DNA of 64,000 bases, taken from assembly GCA_946406115.1 (NCBI GenBank), contig OX291557.1, positions 20,926,501 to 20,990,500 on the forward strand, given 5' to 3'. Positions within the stretch are counted from its first letter, which is position 1. The number at the start of each line of letters is the position of its first letter. Positions 1 to 10,698 of the stretch are shown in pieces. Position numbers and translations under genes: made by a program. The stretch is from Apoda limacodes (taxonomy: Eukaryota; Arthropoda; Insecta; Lepidoptera; Limacodidae). The notes under the pieces were generated by a model that did not search any database, had not been told where the DNA came from, and was given only the letters and a program-made list of their open reading frames with translations.

Positions 1-73
1 CATCAATAATTTTCAAGGATTTTTAATAAACAAAAGCAGAGCAAATAAACGGAATCTACTTTTAATACCGGAT

Positions 74-115
74 AATATTTAGACGAAGAGCCCGGTAAAA
101 GCTCGTCTAAATATT
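74..115. other. Perfect-looking hairpin
   Basis: AATATTTAGACGA and AGC on the left are mirrored by GCTCGTCTAAATATT on the right around a short CCGGTAAAA loop, with two unpaired bases in the left arm. The stem is about 15 bp. No coding context; it may be a MITE end or a chance palindrome. Confidence 0.5.
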
Positions 116-225
116 CAAAATGATACAACTTGAAAAGATTTTCTCACATAACTCTGGTTTTCTTGTACCAATCGTAACTTAATTAAAATGGGACCAATCT
201 GTGGGTTACTCCTTTCCTATACGTG

Positions 226-327
226 ATTTTTTTTCAAATGGGTTTATAAATGACGGAGTTCTGAGGTAACAAACATAAATGTATAAAACATACAACCGAA
301 TTGAGAACCTCCTCCTTCGGTTAAAAA
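226..327 (-). mobile_element. GGAGGAGGTT-head repeat fragment
   Basis: Read on the minus strand it starts TTTTTTAACCGAAGGAGGAG and runs into a T-rich stretch and a CTCCGTCATTTATAAACC block. The same head occurs near 2790 (-), 7610 (+) and 38965 (-). It is a common lepidopteran dispersed repeat; the class is not settled. Confidence 0.6.
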
Positions 328-2340
328 ATTAAATACGGCCGTAAATAACCAAAACCTACGTAATACTTTCCGTTGAATCATGAAATTTGGCAAGAAGCAA
401 GATGTTACATCACAAATATAGGAAAAAATCCAAAAGCTGATCATAAACCTGTGAGACTTGATTTTATGACGGAAGAACTATATAAATATAATAAGTTTTT
501 ACGGAACCCAGACTCGCTCTTGGCCTATTTTTTTTAATTATATCGATGGACAGACAAAGGATTCCAACTAAATTCACTTAGGTATTCTTCGAACAATACT
601 GATATGTGTCGGATCCTATTATTTTCACAATAGAGCATAAACTAGTTTTAATTAAATTAAATGTTCTCCTTAGTAATAGTATCAGTTTTGAAATAATCGT
701 TAACGGTGCACTGGCCATGACTCCAGCATGACTCTTATTGTTACCTTACCATAACATCCCTTGCGTAAGCACCTATTTAGTGCCCGCGTGTCTGGAAATG
801 ATAACATCGATTTTGTAACCTAATTGGTACTACAATAGCATGATATAGAGAATTTATGTAGCCGCTAAAGATTTTGCGGTACCTAATTAGAGTTAGTTTT
901 AGATACGTTAATCGTAATTGATTGCATACAAAAAAGGTCCAGTCAACATTATGCAGTGTAGCAGTGATAAACATAAAATAGAAAAATAAAACTTTTACTT
1001 TTAACAAAATATCCATGCATATCGGATTTACTGCCAACAAAATGTTTTGGGGAATTATAGATTAAACGTCTCATATTGAATAAAGATTGGCGATTTCCGA
1101 ACACTTGCTAAATGCCGTGTCAGAAGGTTCACCCTGGCGTCAGACGGTGCCCTTCAGCCTACATCCCTTCGCCCAACCACAACCACCCGGTCTGCGCCCT
1201 TCCTCATAGATTAAGTAAGTGACATGCAATCAGAAGCGACTAGTGTTGCATCACTTAATCGACATTCTACGTGTACATTCTATTGTTATTAAGTACTCGT
1301 AGATGTTTTAGGTGTCACGACTAAAAGCGAATTAAACTGCAATTTTGTACCTAAAACTTTTTCGGTAACTTTTAAACAAAATTTACATTTAATTATTCCA
1401 AGGGTAAATTATTTCAAATTTCATATACATACTTAGTTTACTTGTTAAAATTACTTTTAATCAGAACTTGTCAGTTAGATCACTGTTAGAACAGTTTTTT
1501 TTTTGTTTTTTTGCACAATACTAACAACTGTATTACTCAAAAATTGGGCTATATTCCGAGGCATTGTTAGGCATGGATTTTTTCTACCATCACTCTGCTT
1601 TACCAACGGAATGGAATTCAATTTACACCTTTTATTCTTTGTGACATGGTTAAACCAAAACTTCACAAGATGTTATAAACATGATTGTATTACTGTTACG
1701 GTAAATTACAATTAGACTAGTGCAAATACTGTTGAATTTATCTAGGGGGAGTTAAGAAGCTCAGTTACTATTGAATTTTTATTAAGTACATTCCGTTATA
1801 CAACTGTGCCGAAATGTCTAATTGTCTAGACATAATATCTTGAACTTAAAAATGACCGTAATTTGGTGATAGAATGAACTATATTTAAATATCCTTTTAA
1901 TGAGTTGTCAAGTCTGCACGTATTTTTCGTGATCTATGGGTGACGTCTGGATACTGTCGGTACACGGGTACTGAGGCCTCCCTGGCGCCCTTTCGTCCTT
2001 CCTGCTCGCCGGGATAACATTGAGGAACTGTCTAGAGATTGTTTGTTTATGTACTAGATCGATTTTACGGTTTTACCCACGGCCCACTTTTTATTACAAA
2101 ACCAATATTCTTGTATACTAAAATTCGGGACCTGATCTGCGTAAATAAATCAGCTTCTGTGGGAATAGGCATTTTAATAATCGTTTTAGACTAAAAGTAA
2201 AACTTTTAATCCTGAAATTATCGTGATTTTCACGAATTAAATTTAAACCTTTTAAAGGACTCGGATTTAGTAAAAGATAGCTGTATTTATTCTCTGCTTT
2301 TAAATATAGGATATAACAAAATATAGATTTATTTAATTCT
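328..2340. other. No gene recognised
   Basis: AT-rich DNA with short chance frames only. Two GC-richer patches, 1125-1205 and 1935-2035, break the background but show no clear frame or splice pattern. A repeat tail at 497-530 is listed separately. Confidence 0.5.
497..530 (+). repeat. CGGAACCC...TTGGCC repeat tail
   Basis: A short ACGGAACCC - GACTCGC - CTTGGCC motif followed by a T-run, matching the 3' tail of the longer copies at 6873-7290 and 54213-54655. Confidence 0.5.
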
Positions 2341-2790
2341 AGATATAATAAAACTTTTTAAGAAAAAAAAACAACCGGCTTGAAAAAGGTAAAAATAATT
2401 ACTTATTGCCAATAAAAATTTGATCTGAATCACAGTTTGAAGTTGGTGTCTATGTTCTTACCTAACAGTTTATAACACACTTCACTTGCATGACACCAAC
2501 TTTAAACGGTAATTCAGATCAGATTTTTAGCATTAAGTAATTATTTTTACCTTTTTAGTGCATCTTTTTGGAGATGGTTGTTTTGTTTGGTTTTTAGGCG
2601 TGTTCCACCAGTTTCAAATGAACATAATTCATTCATATGAGAACACCTCTAAAGCAAACTCTTTCATATAAAAAAAAAAAAAATTTAAATCAGTTCACAA
2701 TTGACGGAGAAATCGGTGGACATACATAAAAAAAATGTACCCGTCGAACATAGAACCTCCTCCTTTTTTGAAGTCGGTTAAAAATCTACC
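2341..2790 (-). mobile_element. Composite GGAGGAGG/palindrome element, copy 1
   Basis: On the minus strand the unit opens with an ACCGACTTCAAAA-GGAGGAGG-TTCTATGTTCGAC head near 2790, runs through a T-rich block and a CACCGATTTCTCCGTCAATTG block, and ends in a palindromic core (2383-2557) and an AAGCCGGTTGTTTTTT tail. Copy 2 at 7610-8055 has the same order on the plus strand, so head and palindrome travel together. No coding frame is visible; it looks non-autonomous. Confidence 0.7.
2383..2557. repeat. Palindromic core of composite element
   Basis: Left arm AAAAAGGTAAAAATAATTAC is answered by GTAATTATTTTTACCTTTTT on the right; pairing continues imperfectly for about 70 bp through TTGATCTGAAT and AAGTTGGTGTC on each side. 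The central loop holds a TTATAACACACTTCACTTGC segment. Confidence 0.8.
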
Positions 2791-2990
2791 ATTTTCATAT
2801 TGATTTCTTAAGTCTTAATAATAATAATATACTGTATTGCGCATACAGAATAAAAAACAATAAAAAAAAATTACAAATTGGCGGTCTTATCGCTAATGAG
2901 GGATCTCATTAAACAAATAAACTAATATAAATAAACAAACTACATACATCTTAAATAATATAGATAAATAAACAGTGTTGATGAGACAGC

Positions 2991-5102
2991 TTAAGAGGGC
3001 GATATAGGCCAGAAAGCTAATTTCTGTATTTCTAACGTTGTGTATGTAAATGCACTATATAAATCATTAGATAAAGTCATATACATTACTATGAGATATA
3101 TATGTTATATACTTCTAAAGTAATTTATACCGTAATGACGCCTTGAAACTTTTAATTTTTTGTATGGAATTTAACGTAATTACCGTTTTGTAGTCACATT
3201 TATTGACTTTTTGCTACAACTTAGAGTCAACGCACTAGATAAAAAGTTATTCTAATTATTTAACCAATTTTCATTACAAACAAATGCGCAACACGCTTTA
3301 AAAATTTGCACAAGTGTTGAAACAATGGTCACTTCCAGATTTTTTATTGCATTAAATACAATAATTGAAAATTATTTAGTAAAGTAATGCACTAGACAAA
3401 AGTCATTTTTATAACATATATTTTTTTCAATCCCTTAGATGCTATAGTTTAGCCACAAAATTTGCACAAAAACGGCGTATTTTCGCGATCTAGACTATAC
3501 CGCAGCCATAACTCTTTAAGTAAAGTGTAATTACCAGATTTTTAAGTATTCTTTAATTATTCTTAAGCCGTTAACAAACAAATATCTTACGACCTATTTT
3601 ATGTAGAAACCAACATCGTGAACTAATTTTAGAAGTTTTAGCTATTTGAAACTGCTTTAAATATATAAGACTTTAAAGACATAACTTAAAGTAACTGAAG
3701 AGCTATTATCATTTTTAAAAAATAAACACCTTATTTAGTCGACGATAATTTAAAAGAAAATAAAAATTAATATATTTTAATGTCACCTATACCTTCAGGT
3801 AGTCTTTACGAAAATAAATAATTTTTATTCATGTTTAGGTATTTATTTTAGTGCTTTCCGTGCTTCAGCGAATATCTTGCCTTTAAAAATAAATAAATTA
3901 AAAAGTATAAATGCTGACTTCGTTTTCGACTTGTTTATCATCGCCGATTTTGGCCAGTTGAAAAGGCTTTGCTCAATTAACTTCTTAGTTTTCAGTGTAG
4001 CTTTTTCCTAGCTTAGCACTTTGCTTTGATCTATTAGTCTGTCAGGCACTAACTTTTATAAATAAGTGTAGATGAATAACATTTGGTCCAACAATGTAAT
4101 TACTATTTTTAGTTGGAATGTAAATAGTAAAAGTCGTAAAGACCCATCGTGTGAATTATGAGGTATTGTAACATTCGTGGAATTTGCTGTCTGCTCTTGT
4201 CTATATTTGAACGCGCTATGTCGGACTTTACATTTAAGAGGATACAATTCGCGTCGCCTCGCAGCGTGCTTTAAACAAACAAATCTCCTACTTATTTTTG
4301 ACACATACCATTCAAATAGCATACAATTTAAAACAAGTGTTCTAGAAATAAATATCTAGGTCTGCAGCGTGACAGATTTTTATTTAATTGTATATTTTAA
4401 ACGTTACACAGGATTCTATATTTTAATAAAAATGTTCTCAAATAAGATCACATTACATTTTAATGAAAACATTTTTTAAGATTTTAGAAAACCACAGACA
4501 TATATATTCGGCTTGAGATCATGTCTACAAAATTTCACAGTATTTGATCAATAAATGTCGAAAACAAGTAGGAAATTCGTTTGTATGAAGCACGCTGCGG
4601 ACTGCGAGATAGGCTAGATCGCCGTTTTTGTGCAAATTTTGTGGTTAAACTATAACATCTAAAGGATTGAAAAAATATATGCCATAGAATTTGCTTTTGT
4701 TTAGTGCATTACTTTACTGAATAATTTTCATTTATTGTATTTAATGCAAAAAAAATCCGAAAGTGATCACTGATCATTGTTTCAAACACTTGTGCAAATT
4801 TTTAAAGCGTTTATTGCAATTGTTTGTTATGAAATTTGGTTAAATATTTATAATTGATTGTTATCTAGTGCATTGACGTGAAGTTGTAGCAAAAAAACAA
4901 ACAATGTAACTAAAAAACGGTAAATATTCATAAAAAAAAAAAAAAAGTTCAAGGCATCATTATAGCATAAATAACTTTATAATTATATAACGAATATATC
5001 TCATAGTAATGTATATGACATTGTGTAATGATATTTAGTACATTTACATGCACATTTTTAGTATAACAGAAATAAGCTTTCTGGCTTATATCGCCCTCTT
5101 AA
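2991..5102. mobile_element. TTAA-bounded foldback element with ~0.5 kb inverted arms
   Basis: The left arm (2991 to about 3510) starts TTAAGAGGGCGATATAGGCC. The right arm (about 4598-5102) is its reverse complement and ends GGCTTATATCGCCCTCTTAA. Long blocks match across both arms by eye, for example GTCATATACATTACTATGAG and TTTAAAAATTTGCACAAGTG, with identity near 80 percent. TTAA at both ends fits the piggyBac-type target site, but because TTAA is itself palindromic the duplication cannot be proved. No transposase frame is seen. The spacer carries another TTAA-ended repeat (4234-4600). Confidence 0.8.
4234..4600. mobile_element. TTAA-ended MITE, copy A (right end lost)
   Basis: Starts TTAAGAGGATACAATTCGCG and continues with CGCCTCGCAGCGTGCTT. 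It is colinear with copy B (8921-9278) through AGATTTTAGAAAACC and GGCTTGAGATCATGTCTACA to GTATGAAGCACGCTGCG. The last ~20 bp present in copy B are missing here, where it meets the right arm of the foldback. Nested in or captured by the larger foldback. Confidence 0.7.
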
Positions 5103-5625
5103 ATGAAAAAATATCATTAATACATTATTGTTTTTTGCTTTTCTGTGTGCATTTTCAGAGCCGTGAATGTATGCATAGTGGGCGCTTGTCTAACTACAAT
5201 GGTAATCGTTTTTAAAACTATTTGCATTATCTTGCCGTGCGCGTAGGATTGTAAAAGGTACCATAAGAATAAAGGTCTAGATATTACTCTTACTACTCTT
5301 TGAGATGAAAAGTTGCTATAATTGATCCGAAAAAAGGAAACCTGAAATTGTGTTTTCTTCATTGATATCAACAAAAGCAGGGAAGATACGGTACGTCTTA
5401 GTGTCGATGAAACAAAGATTGAGCTAAATACAACTACAAGTACCTTTACCCCTACATCTACATTTTTGATTACGTACAGATTACACGGGCCGACCTGTTT
5501 AGGACTTATTTGGACTTGGATATATTATTCAATTCTTTCCTCATTTCACCTCAAAACCACGACACAAATCAGAATTCTGTCAAATCAGGCGAACGGACGG
5601 CATCAATTAGTGTTTGTGTATTTAT

Positions 5626-5663
<38 letters not shown>

Positions 5664-6042
5664 CGCTTTCTAACAAGTAATGCCTATTATCCGCCACAAG
5701 AAAATAAGTACCTTCGTATTACATACTTTTATGCTTTAACAGTTTTATTATATTACTGAGTTACAATGATCGCCGGGCGTATAACACGTGGGAACACCAC
5801 CGATATAAAGGGAACACCGATGGTAATGGATCTGTTGCAACTTCGTAATTGTCAATTAAAATGTCATAACGTTGTAATTGATACGTCAATAGTTGGCCGA
5901 CACCACGCCCCGGTCGGCGACTTCAAATAATGGTTAAATATTTTATGACAAGTTACATATACTTGTGGAGTTTGTTTGTCTGTCTGTGTTCCTTTTAAAC
6001 AATAGGTACCTGAGTAGTAAAAATATTAAACGTAAGATGGGT
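5103..6042. other. No gene recognised
   Basis: AT-rich spacer between two transposons, with a TG microsatellite. The open frames across the microsatellite are low-complexity artefacts. Confidence 0.5.
5631..5662. repeat. (TG)n microsatellite
   Basis: About 15 TG units in a row. Confidence 0.95.
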
Positions 6043-6045
6043 TTA

Positions 6046-6394
6046 GGGGGCGTCCATAAATTACGTGAGATGTTTAAGGGGGGGTTGAGTCAAATCTCAT
6101 TATACTATTTTGGCCCATTTAATCCAGATTGTAAATGCTTAAGATTTAATCTTAAGCGTAATCGTAATACGATTAAGATCATTCACTAATTCGTTCGAAA
6201 GAAAATAATTTCATTCATACTTCCACGTAATACAATAACAATCCAACGCGTTTACGTAAGAAACCCACATTTTGGAAAATCTCACGTGAGATTGGGGGAT
6301 GGGGGAGGGGGTTGAATAAAATCTCACGACATGAACTCAATCTCACCATACAGAAAATTTAAAAAAACACCTCACGTAATTTATGAACGCCCCC
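6046..6394. mobile_element. Harbinger-type MITE with TTA target duplication
   Basis: The left end reads GGGGGCGTCCATAAATTACG. The right end is its near-perfect reverse complement, closing AATTTATGAACGCCCCC. TTA lies directly outside both ends (6043-6045 and 6395-6397). Terminal repeats of about 25 bp and a 3-bp TTA duplication fit PIF/Harbinger MITEs. At 349 bp it has no coding capacity. A short LTTA-rich frame crossing the left end is chance. Confidence 0.8.
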
Positions 6395-6872
6395 TTATCA
6401 TTAAAGTGATTTGCAGTAAAAGCATAGAAAGTATTTACTAAGCAAAAAGAAATATGTGCCCCCTTCTTATATGTACAAGTTTAAAGAAATTTATGTACCA
6501 GCCTTCTGAGATTTTAATATTCTGTCGATTTATCAGTGCTGATTTATAATATAATAAAATGACGCCCTCCTTGTTCTTGAGAAATTATTGAAAATAGTAC
6601 CGTAAATGAAAATAGGTACTTACAGCCAGAAAAAAGTTGAGCCCAAAAAAAATTTGTGATGTAACAACAAATTTACGGTTTTCAGATTTTTTCCTTTATG
6701 TGTGCTATATGGCATTGCTTCTTGCCAAATTTCATGACTTCATGAAATACCCTTTGATAATTTGATTTATGAAGGTTTTGATTTATTTGTGTCACAATAT
6801 GCGACAAAAATAACCGTATATTGGGCAAATATTTTTATTGCATTCACTTACAAGCTTGATTGTTTTATTAGC

Positions 6873-7290
6873 GAATAATTAGCGGAACCCAATTACTAAG
6901 ACTTCGCTGTCCGTCCGTACGTCTGTCACCAGGCTGTATCTCATGAACCTTGATAGACAGTTGAAATTTTCATAGATGTATTTTTGTTGCCGCTATAACA
7001 ACACTTACTAAAAAACAGAATAAAATAAATATTTCAGTGGGCTCCCATACAGTAAACGAGATTTTTTTGCTCGATTTTGCTCGATATTGATAAAGGCAAG
7101 AGGTAGACTCTTAAAATATTCACAGAATATTTAGTTATATAGTCACTTTAAAAATAAATAATTAAATTAAAATAAAACTAATAATTAAAGGGGGGCTCCC
7201 ATACAACAAACGTAATTTTTCTGTCGCTTTTATAGATAATGGTACGGAACCCTTCGTGCACCAGTCCGACTCGCACTTGGCCGATTTTTT
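6873..7290 (+). repeat. Dispersed repeat R, near-complete copy 1
   Basis: Begins TTAGCGGAACCCAATTACTA and includes a GTCCGTCCGT run and a TGTTGCCGCTATAACAAC block. It has two internal GGCTCCCATACA-CAAACG boxes about 160 bp apart and a tail GACTCGCACTTGGCCGATTT. Copies 54213-54655 (+) and 37801-38236 (-) share this order. Lepidopteran interspersed repeat of unsettled class, with no frame. Confidence 0.75.
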
Positions 7291-7366
7291 TCACAACTTT
7301 AAGTAACCGTAGACTTTAGTATTTGATGATAATTTCTACTTGATACGTCTACGCGCTCATTAAAAG

Positions 7367-7447
7367 GGACTTGTCAGACAGACGGACAACAAAGTGATCC
7401 TATAAGGGTTAATTTTGTTCCTTTTGAGGTACGGAACCCTAAAAATG
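7367..7447 (+). repeat. Repeat tail: AAGTGATCCTATAAGGGTT type
   Basis: GACAGACGGACAACAAAGTG is followed by ATCCTATAAGGGTT and GAGGTACGGAACCCTAAAAA. It resembles a common lepidopteran repeat tail different from repeat R; only the end is present. Confidence 0.5.
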
Positions 7448-7609
7448 ATTGGCAAAATAAAAAGATGGTTTTTTATAACACTATATTTTCTATACTTCCG
7501 TACTATAGGCGAGTTCTTTTTAGATGCCATAATTGATTACAATTTTATTCAGCTTACACAATTCCACTTATAAATACCTAAATAAATCAAAACGAAGAGA
7601 GCGCGAAAA

Positions 7610-8055
7610 TGTTCGTATTTTTAAACGACTTCAAAAGAGGAGGAGGTTCTATGTTCGACAGGTATATTTTTTTTATGCATGTCCACCGATTTCTCCGTCA
7701 ATTGTGAACCGATTTAGAAAATCCTTTTGGTTTCATATTAATGAAGTGGATTTAAAACTTAAACTTTTGGAGAAAAAAAATAATTACTGTTAATTTTAAA
7801 CTGGTGAAACGTCACCAGATTAATAAGATGCACTAAAAAGGTAAAAATAATTACTTATTGGCAAAATTTTACCGAAAATTCCGTTTGAAGTTGGTGAAAT
7901 GTAAGTGAAGTGTGTTATAAACTTAGGTTAGGTGTATAAACATGGACACCAACTTTAAACTGTAATTCAGATCAGATTTTTGGCAATAAAAAAATATTTT
8001 TACCTTTTTAATGTATCTTTTAAAAACCGTTTGTTTTTTTTTTTGTTAAAAGTTT
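7610..8055 (+). mobile_element. Composite GGAGGAGG/palindrome element, copy 2
   Basis: Same order as copy 1 (2341-2790) but on the plus strand: CGACTTCAAAAGAGGAGGAG head, TTCTATGTTCGAC, the CACCGATTTCTCCGTCAATTG block, an AACTGGTG motif, palindromic core 7826-8018, and tail AAACCGTTTGTTTTTTT. The short open frame across its left half is not a gene. Confidence 0.7.
7826..8018. repeat. Palindromic core, copy 2
   Basis: Left AGATGCACTAAAAAGGTAAA and right TACCTTTTTAATGTATCT are imperfect inverted repeats. The AAGTGAAGTGTGTTATAAAC loop segment is the reverse complement of the copy 1 loop. Confidence 0.75.
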
Positions 8056-8109
8056 TTTGCTATCTGCACTAAACAAAACACGTCCAAAACACGCAACGCA
8101 GCGTGGGAT

Positions 8110-8245
8110 AGTGGTCACGCGGTGGCCGAATACTTTTGCCGAATATTTAAATTAAAAATTAAATTAGCCAGGAAGCTTATTATTAATTTATTACGAATAT
8201 TCGGTGTTCGGCGTGTGGCCGAATATACTATTCGTTGCACGTCTA
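8110..8245. repeat. GCCGAATA-rich repeat
   Basis: Several GCCGAATA words and their complement TATTCGG occur around an AT-rich centre (GTGGCCGAATAC near 8123, ATATTCGGTGTTCGGCGTGT near 8197). It resembles the ends of a lepidopteran DNA transposon family; limits are uncertain. Confidence 0.35.
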
Positions 8246-8249
8246 TATT

Positions 8250-8920
8250 AAATTATTGAATTGTCTGTGCCTGTATGTTGTTATCTGAAACTCAATTGAT
8301 TCTTTGTAGCGGCACACAGCAGGCTTTGCGTTTGAAACTCAATAACGATTCTGTCTATAGGATCAGACTAATATTTATCAAACATAAATATCGAGTCTCC
8401 AAAACGCTAATGTGTGGGATAGGTGATTAGATGTCACAATATTGATAATATGAGATCTGACCTTAACCCTTAGCATGCTTGGTAGTTCCCACAGACCCAC
8501 CGGTACTCACAAATAACAGCATTTCAATTAAATTTGAATTTTACGCGCAAAAGTCTTAAGTAGCTGGCCGTTACGTACTTAGGTATCGCTCGTCGCGACA
8601 TAATTCCGGGGTGTGCTCCGTTGGTGAAATAATGTGCGTAAAGGGCACGCAATTCTCCAATGTTCAAAATGCTCCATAATAATTTTGGTAGAAGAAAGAA
8701 GTTTATTTTTGCGTTAAAAATTACCTACTCCCTGAGTTAAATTAAAAGTATTAATACAAGTTGTTGATACAGATTTTTATTATTTTATCCCTTAGCTGAC
8801 CAATCAATATACTCATGCACATAATTTATACAGGCTGTTATTGGCTTATAGGTCCGACAGACCCTACCAGGAATATTGTGTAACTTCCTATCACCAGGCA
8901 TGCCGAGGGTTTAGGACACT
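8250..8920. other. No gene recognised
   Basis: AT-rich, no frame, repeat pair or splice pattern that could be supported. Confidence 0.4.
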
Positions 8921-9278
8921 TTAAGAGAATACGATTCGCGGCGCCTTGCATCGTGCTTCATACAAAAGAATTTTCCATTTATTTTTGACACTTACCTACT
9001 AGTTAAATATCACGAAATTTTGAAGACATTTTCTAGAAATGAATATCAAGGTCTCCGTGTGCCCGTTTTCTATTAAATTGTATACTATTGTAGAGGATTC
9101 TAGTTTTTCATACAAATGGTCTCAATTAGAAATTTGAGTTAGTAAAAACATTTTTCAGGATTTTGGAAAACTTTAGACATTCGGCTTGAGATCATGTCTA
9201 CAAATTTCACAGTGTTTCATCAATAAATAGCATGTGTATGAAGAACGCTGCGAGGCGCCGCAAATCGTATTCTCTTAA
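8921..9278. mobile_element. TTAA-ended MITE, copy B (complete)
   Basis: Left end TTAAGAGAATACGATTCGCG and right end AATCGTATTCTCTTAA form terminal inverted repeats that extend about 40 bp (GGCGCC and CGTGCTTCATAC against GTATGAAGAACGCTGCG). It is 358 bp including both TTAA sites. It shares TTAAGAG termini and layout with copy A (4234-4600) and TTAAGAG with the large foldback. Non-autonomous, piggyBac-like by target site only. Confidence 0.75.
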
Positions 9279-9504
9279 ACTACTACCTTACTACTTAGGA
9301 CCTTAGAATTAATTATGTTGGTACTAATATTAACGTCTCGCAATAAGTTGCATGCATAAGTTTTCCTTATTTATAATTACATTGCACCAGTATAATTTAT
9401 AATGTAGTTAAATTTTATTTAGAAAGTAAAAGTCTTACTTAAGGCTTAATTATAACTTTATAAGTTAATAATATTAATTTTAAATTTAAACTATATATAT
9501 TTTA

Positions 9505-9696
9505 CTATCTACATATGCCCGTATTGTTTTGTAGTCTTAGAGGGTAATAATCAAAGTGTAGTGTATTGTCCTGACTGACAATAGGCGTGTTCCTTCTGGG
9601 CAAAACCTCATTGTAGCAGCAACTACCCTTTCTGTAAGCGCAGCTGATAGTTCCAACGGCGCTATAATTATTGTTAAAACAAAACGCCATTGTCAT
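9505..9696 (-). CDS. Small cysteine-containing open frame, status uncertain
   Basis: A 63-codon frame, GC-richer than its AT-rich flanks, starting MTMAFCFNNNYSAVGTISC and holding five cysteines including a CC pair. No signal peptide, membrane segment or known domain was recognised. A GTAGAT donor-like site overlaps the 3' end, so it could be part of an exon. There are no neighbouring exons in phase that I could tie to it. It may equally be a chance frame in a relic. Confidence 0.15.
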   Translation of the reverse strand: MTMAFCFNNNYSAVGTISCAYRKGSCCYNEVLPRRNTPIVSQDNTLHFDYYPLRLQNNTGICR

Positions 9697-9910
9697 GTTA
9701 TTTTTAACACTTCAGTGTGTGAATATGTATGTATTTACCGTTGTTTTAGAGCAAAAACAACGAAAAATAATTTCAAACTTTCGCGACATGTACATGTATA
9801 TTTTAAAAAAAGTGTAACATTTTCACGATCGGTGCAAGTCGATCGATAGATGCATCGGGAAAGTAAAAATATGTATTTATTTATACCCTAAACAATATTC
9901 ACGCGATTTA

Positions 9911-10260
9911 TTATGGAGTACTGCTGCCATCTCTGGGCGGTTGCACCCAGATACCAGCTTGGCCCTTTTGTCTAGGTTTAATAATGAGCTGAGAGAATCG
10001 TCGACTATACCAAACTCACAAGCTGTATCGAACCCTGATCCTATCTGAGGAGAGACTTTACCTCCCTGTGTGTGTTCTATCGCTTTTATAATGGGATGTG
10101 TTCTGCGGAATTGTTCGAAATGATGCCCACGGCTACTTTCTACCATAGCACCGCTTGTCATCGGCAGAGAATTTATCCTGACACCTTAGAACCTACATGG
10201 TCACGTGCAGTGCGGTTTCAGAGAAACTTCCTTAGATTGAAGATGAGCTCCCTGCCTCCA
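9911..10260 (+). pseudogene. LINE reverse transcriptase C-terminal fragment
   Basis: Translating the plus strand in shifting frames gives MEYCCHLWA, YQLGPF and then FYRFYNGMCSAELFEMMPTA followed by an RFQRNFL motif. These match in order the C-terminal part of the LINE protein at 31923-32915. There are several frameshifts and stops, plus a small deletion after QRNFL, and no 3' UTR. It is an old, dead copy of the same jockey/CR1-like family. Confidence 0.85.
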
Positions 10261-10369
10261 TGCTTCGGTCAAAATACAACCCTCTAAATCTTACATAACT
10301 CTTTAGTAAAAGAACAAATAAGTCATAAAACCCGGTCAATTACGAGATGGCTCGTGCATTATGTAGTGG

Positions 10370-10418
10370 CTTCGTCCTCGGTGCGCAAGTTCGACTTGCA
10401 CTTGGCCGGTTTTGTAAC
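10370..10418 (+). repeat. Repeat R tail
   Basis: GTGCGCAAGTTCGACTTGCA-CTTGGCCGGTTT matches the 3' end of repeat R. Confidence 0.55.
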
Positions 10419-10698
10419 TCAGTATTTAAAAAAAAAACTAATATTTATATTTCTAGCTTTCTGTAAATGCTCACGAACTACATACACAAATAGTCATCCC
10501 ACGGATCTCGTTTATAATTCTAATTTATCAGGACCGGGAACACAGCGTGGGTCGACGGCGTAAATGCAAACACGTGTCTACGGATTGACTATTTTAAAGC
10601 CTGAACCGAAATCGAACGTTCACACGATGCCTGGAGATTTAACTGTAATATTTCTCTATCGAACTCATTATTCCGATTTGAAAAAAATAGGTTTTTAC

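Noticed and set aside
4056..4322. 88-codon minus-strand frame
   Set aside because: Crosses the end of the MITE at 4234 and has no motif, so it is chance.
5466..5759. 97-codon plus-strand frame
   Set aside because: Its centre is the TG microsatellite (a VCVCVC string) and it lacks any motif.
5965..6189. 74-codon frame
   Set aside because: Runs across the left end of the TTA-flanked MITE.
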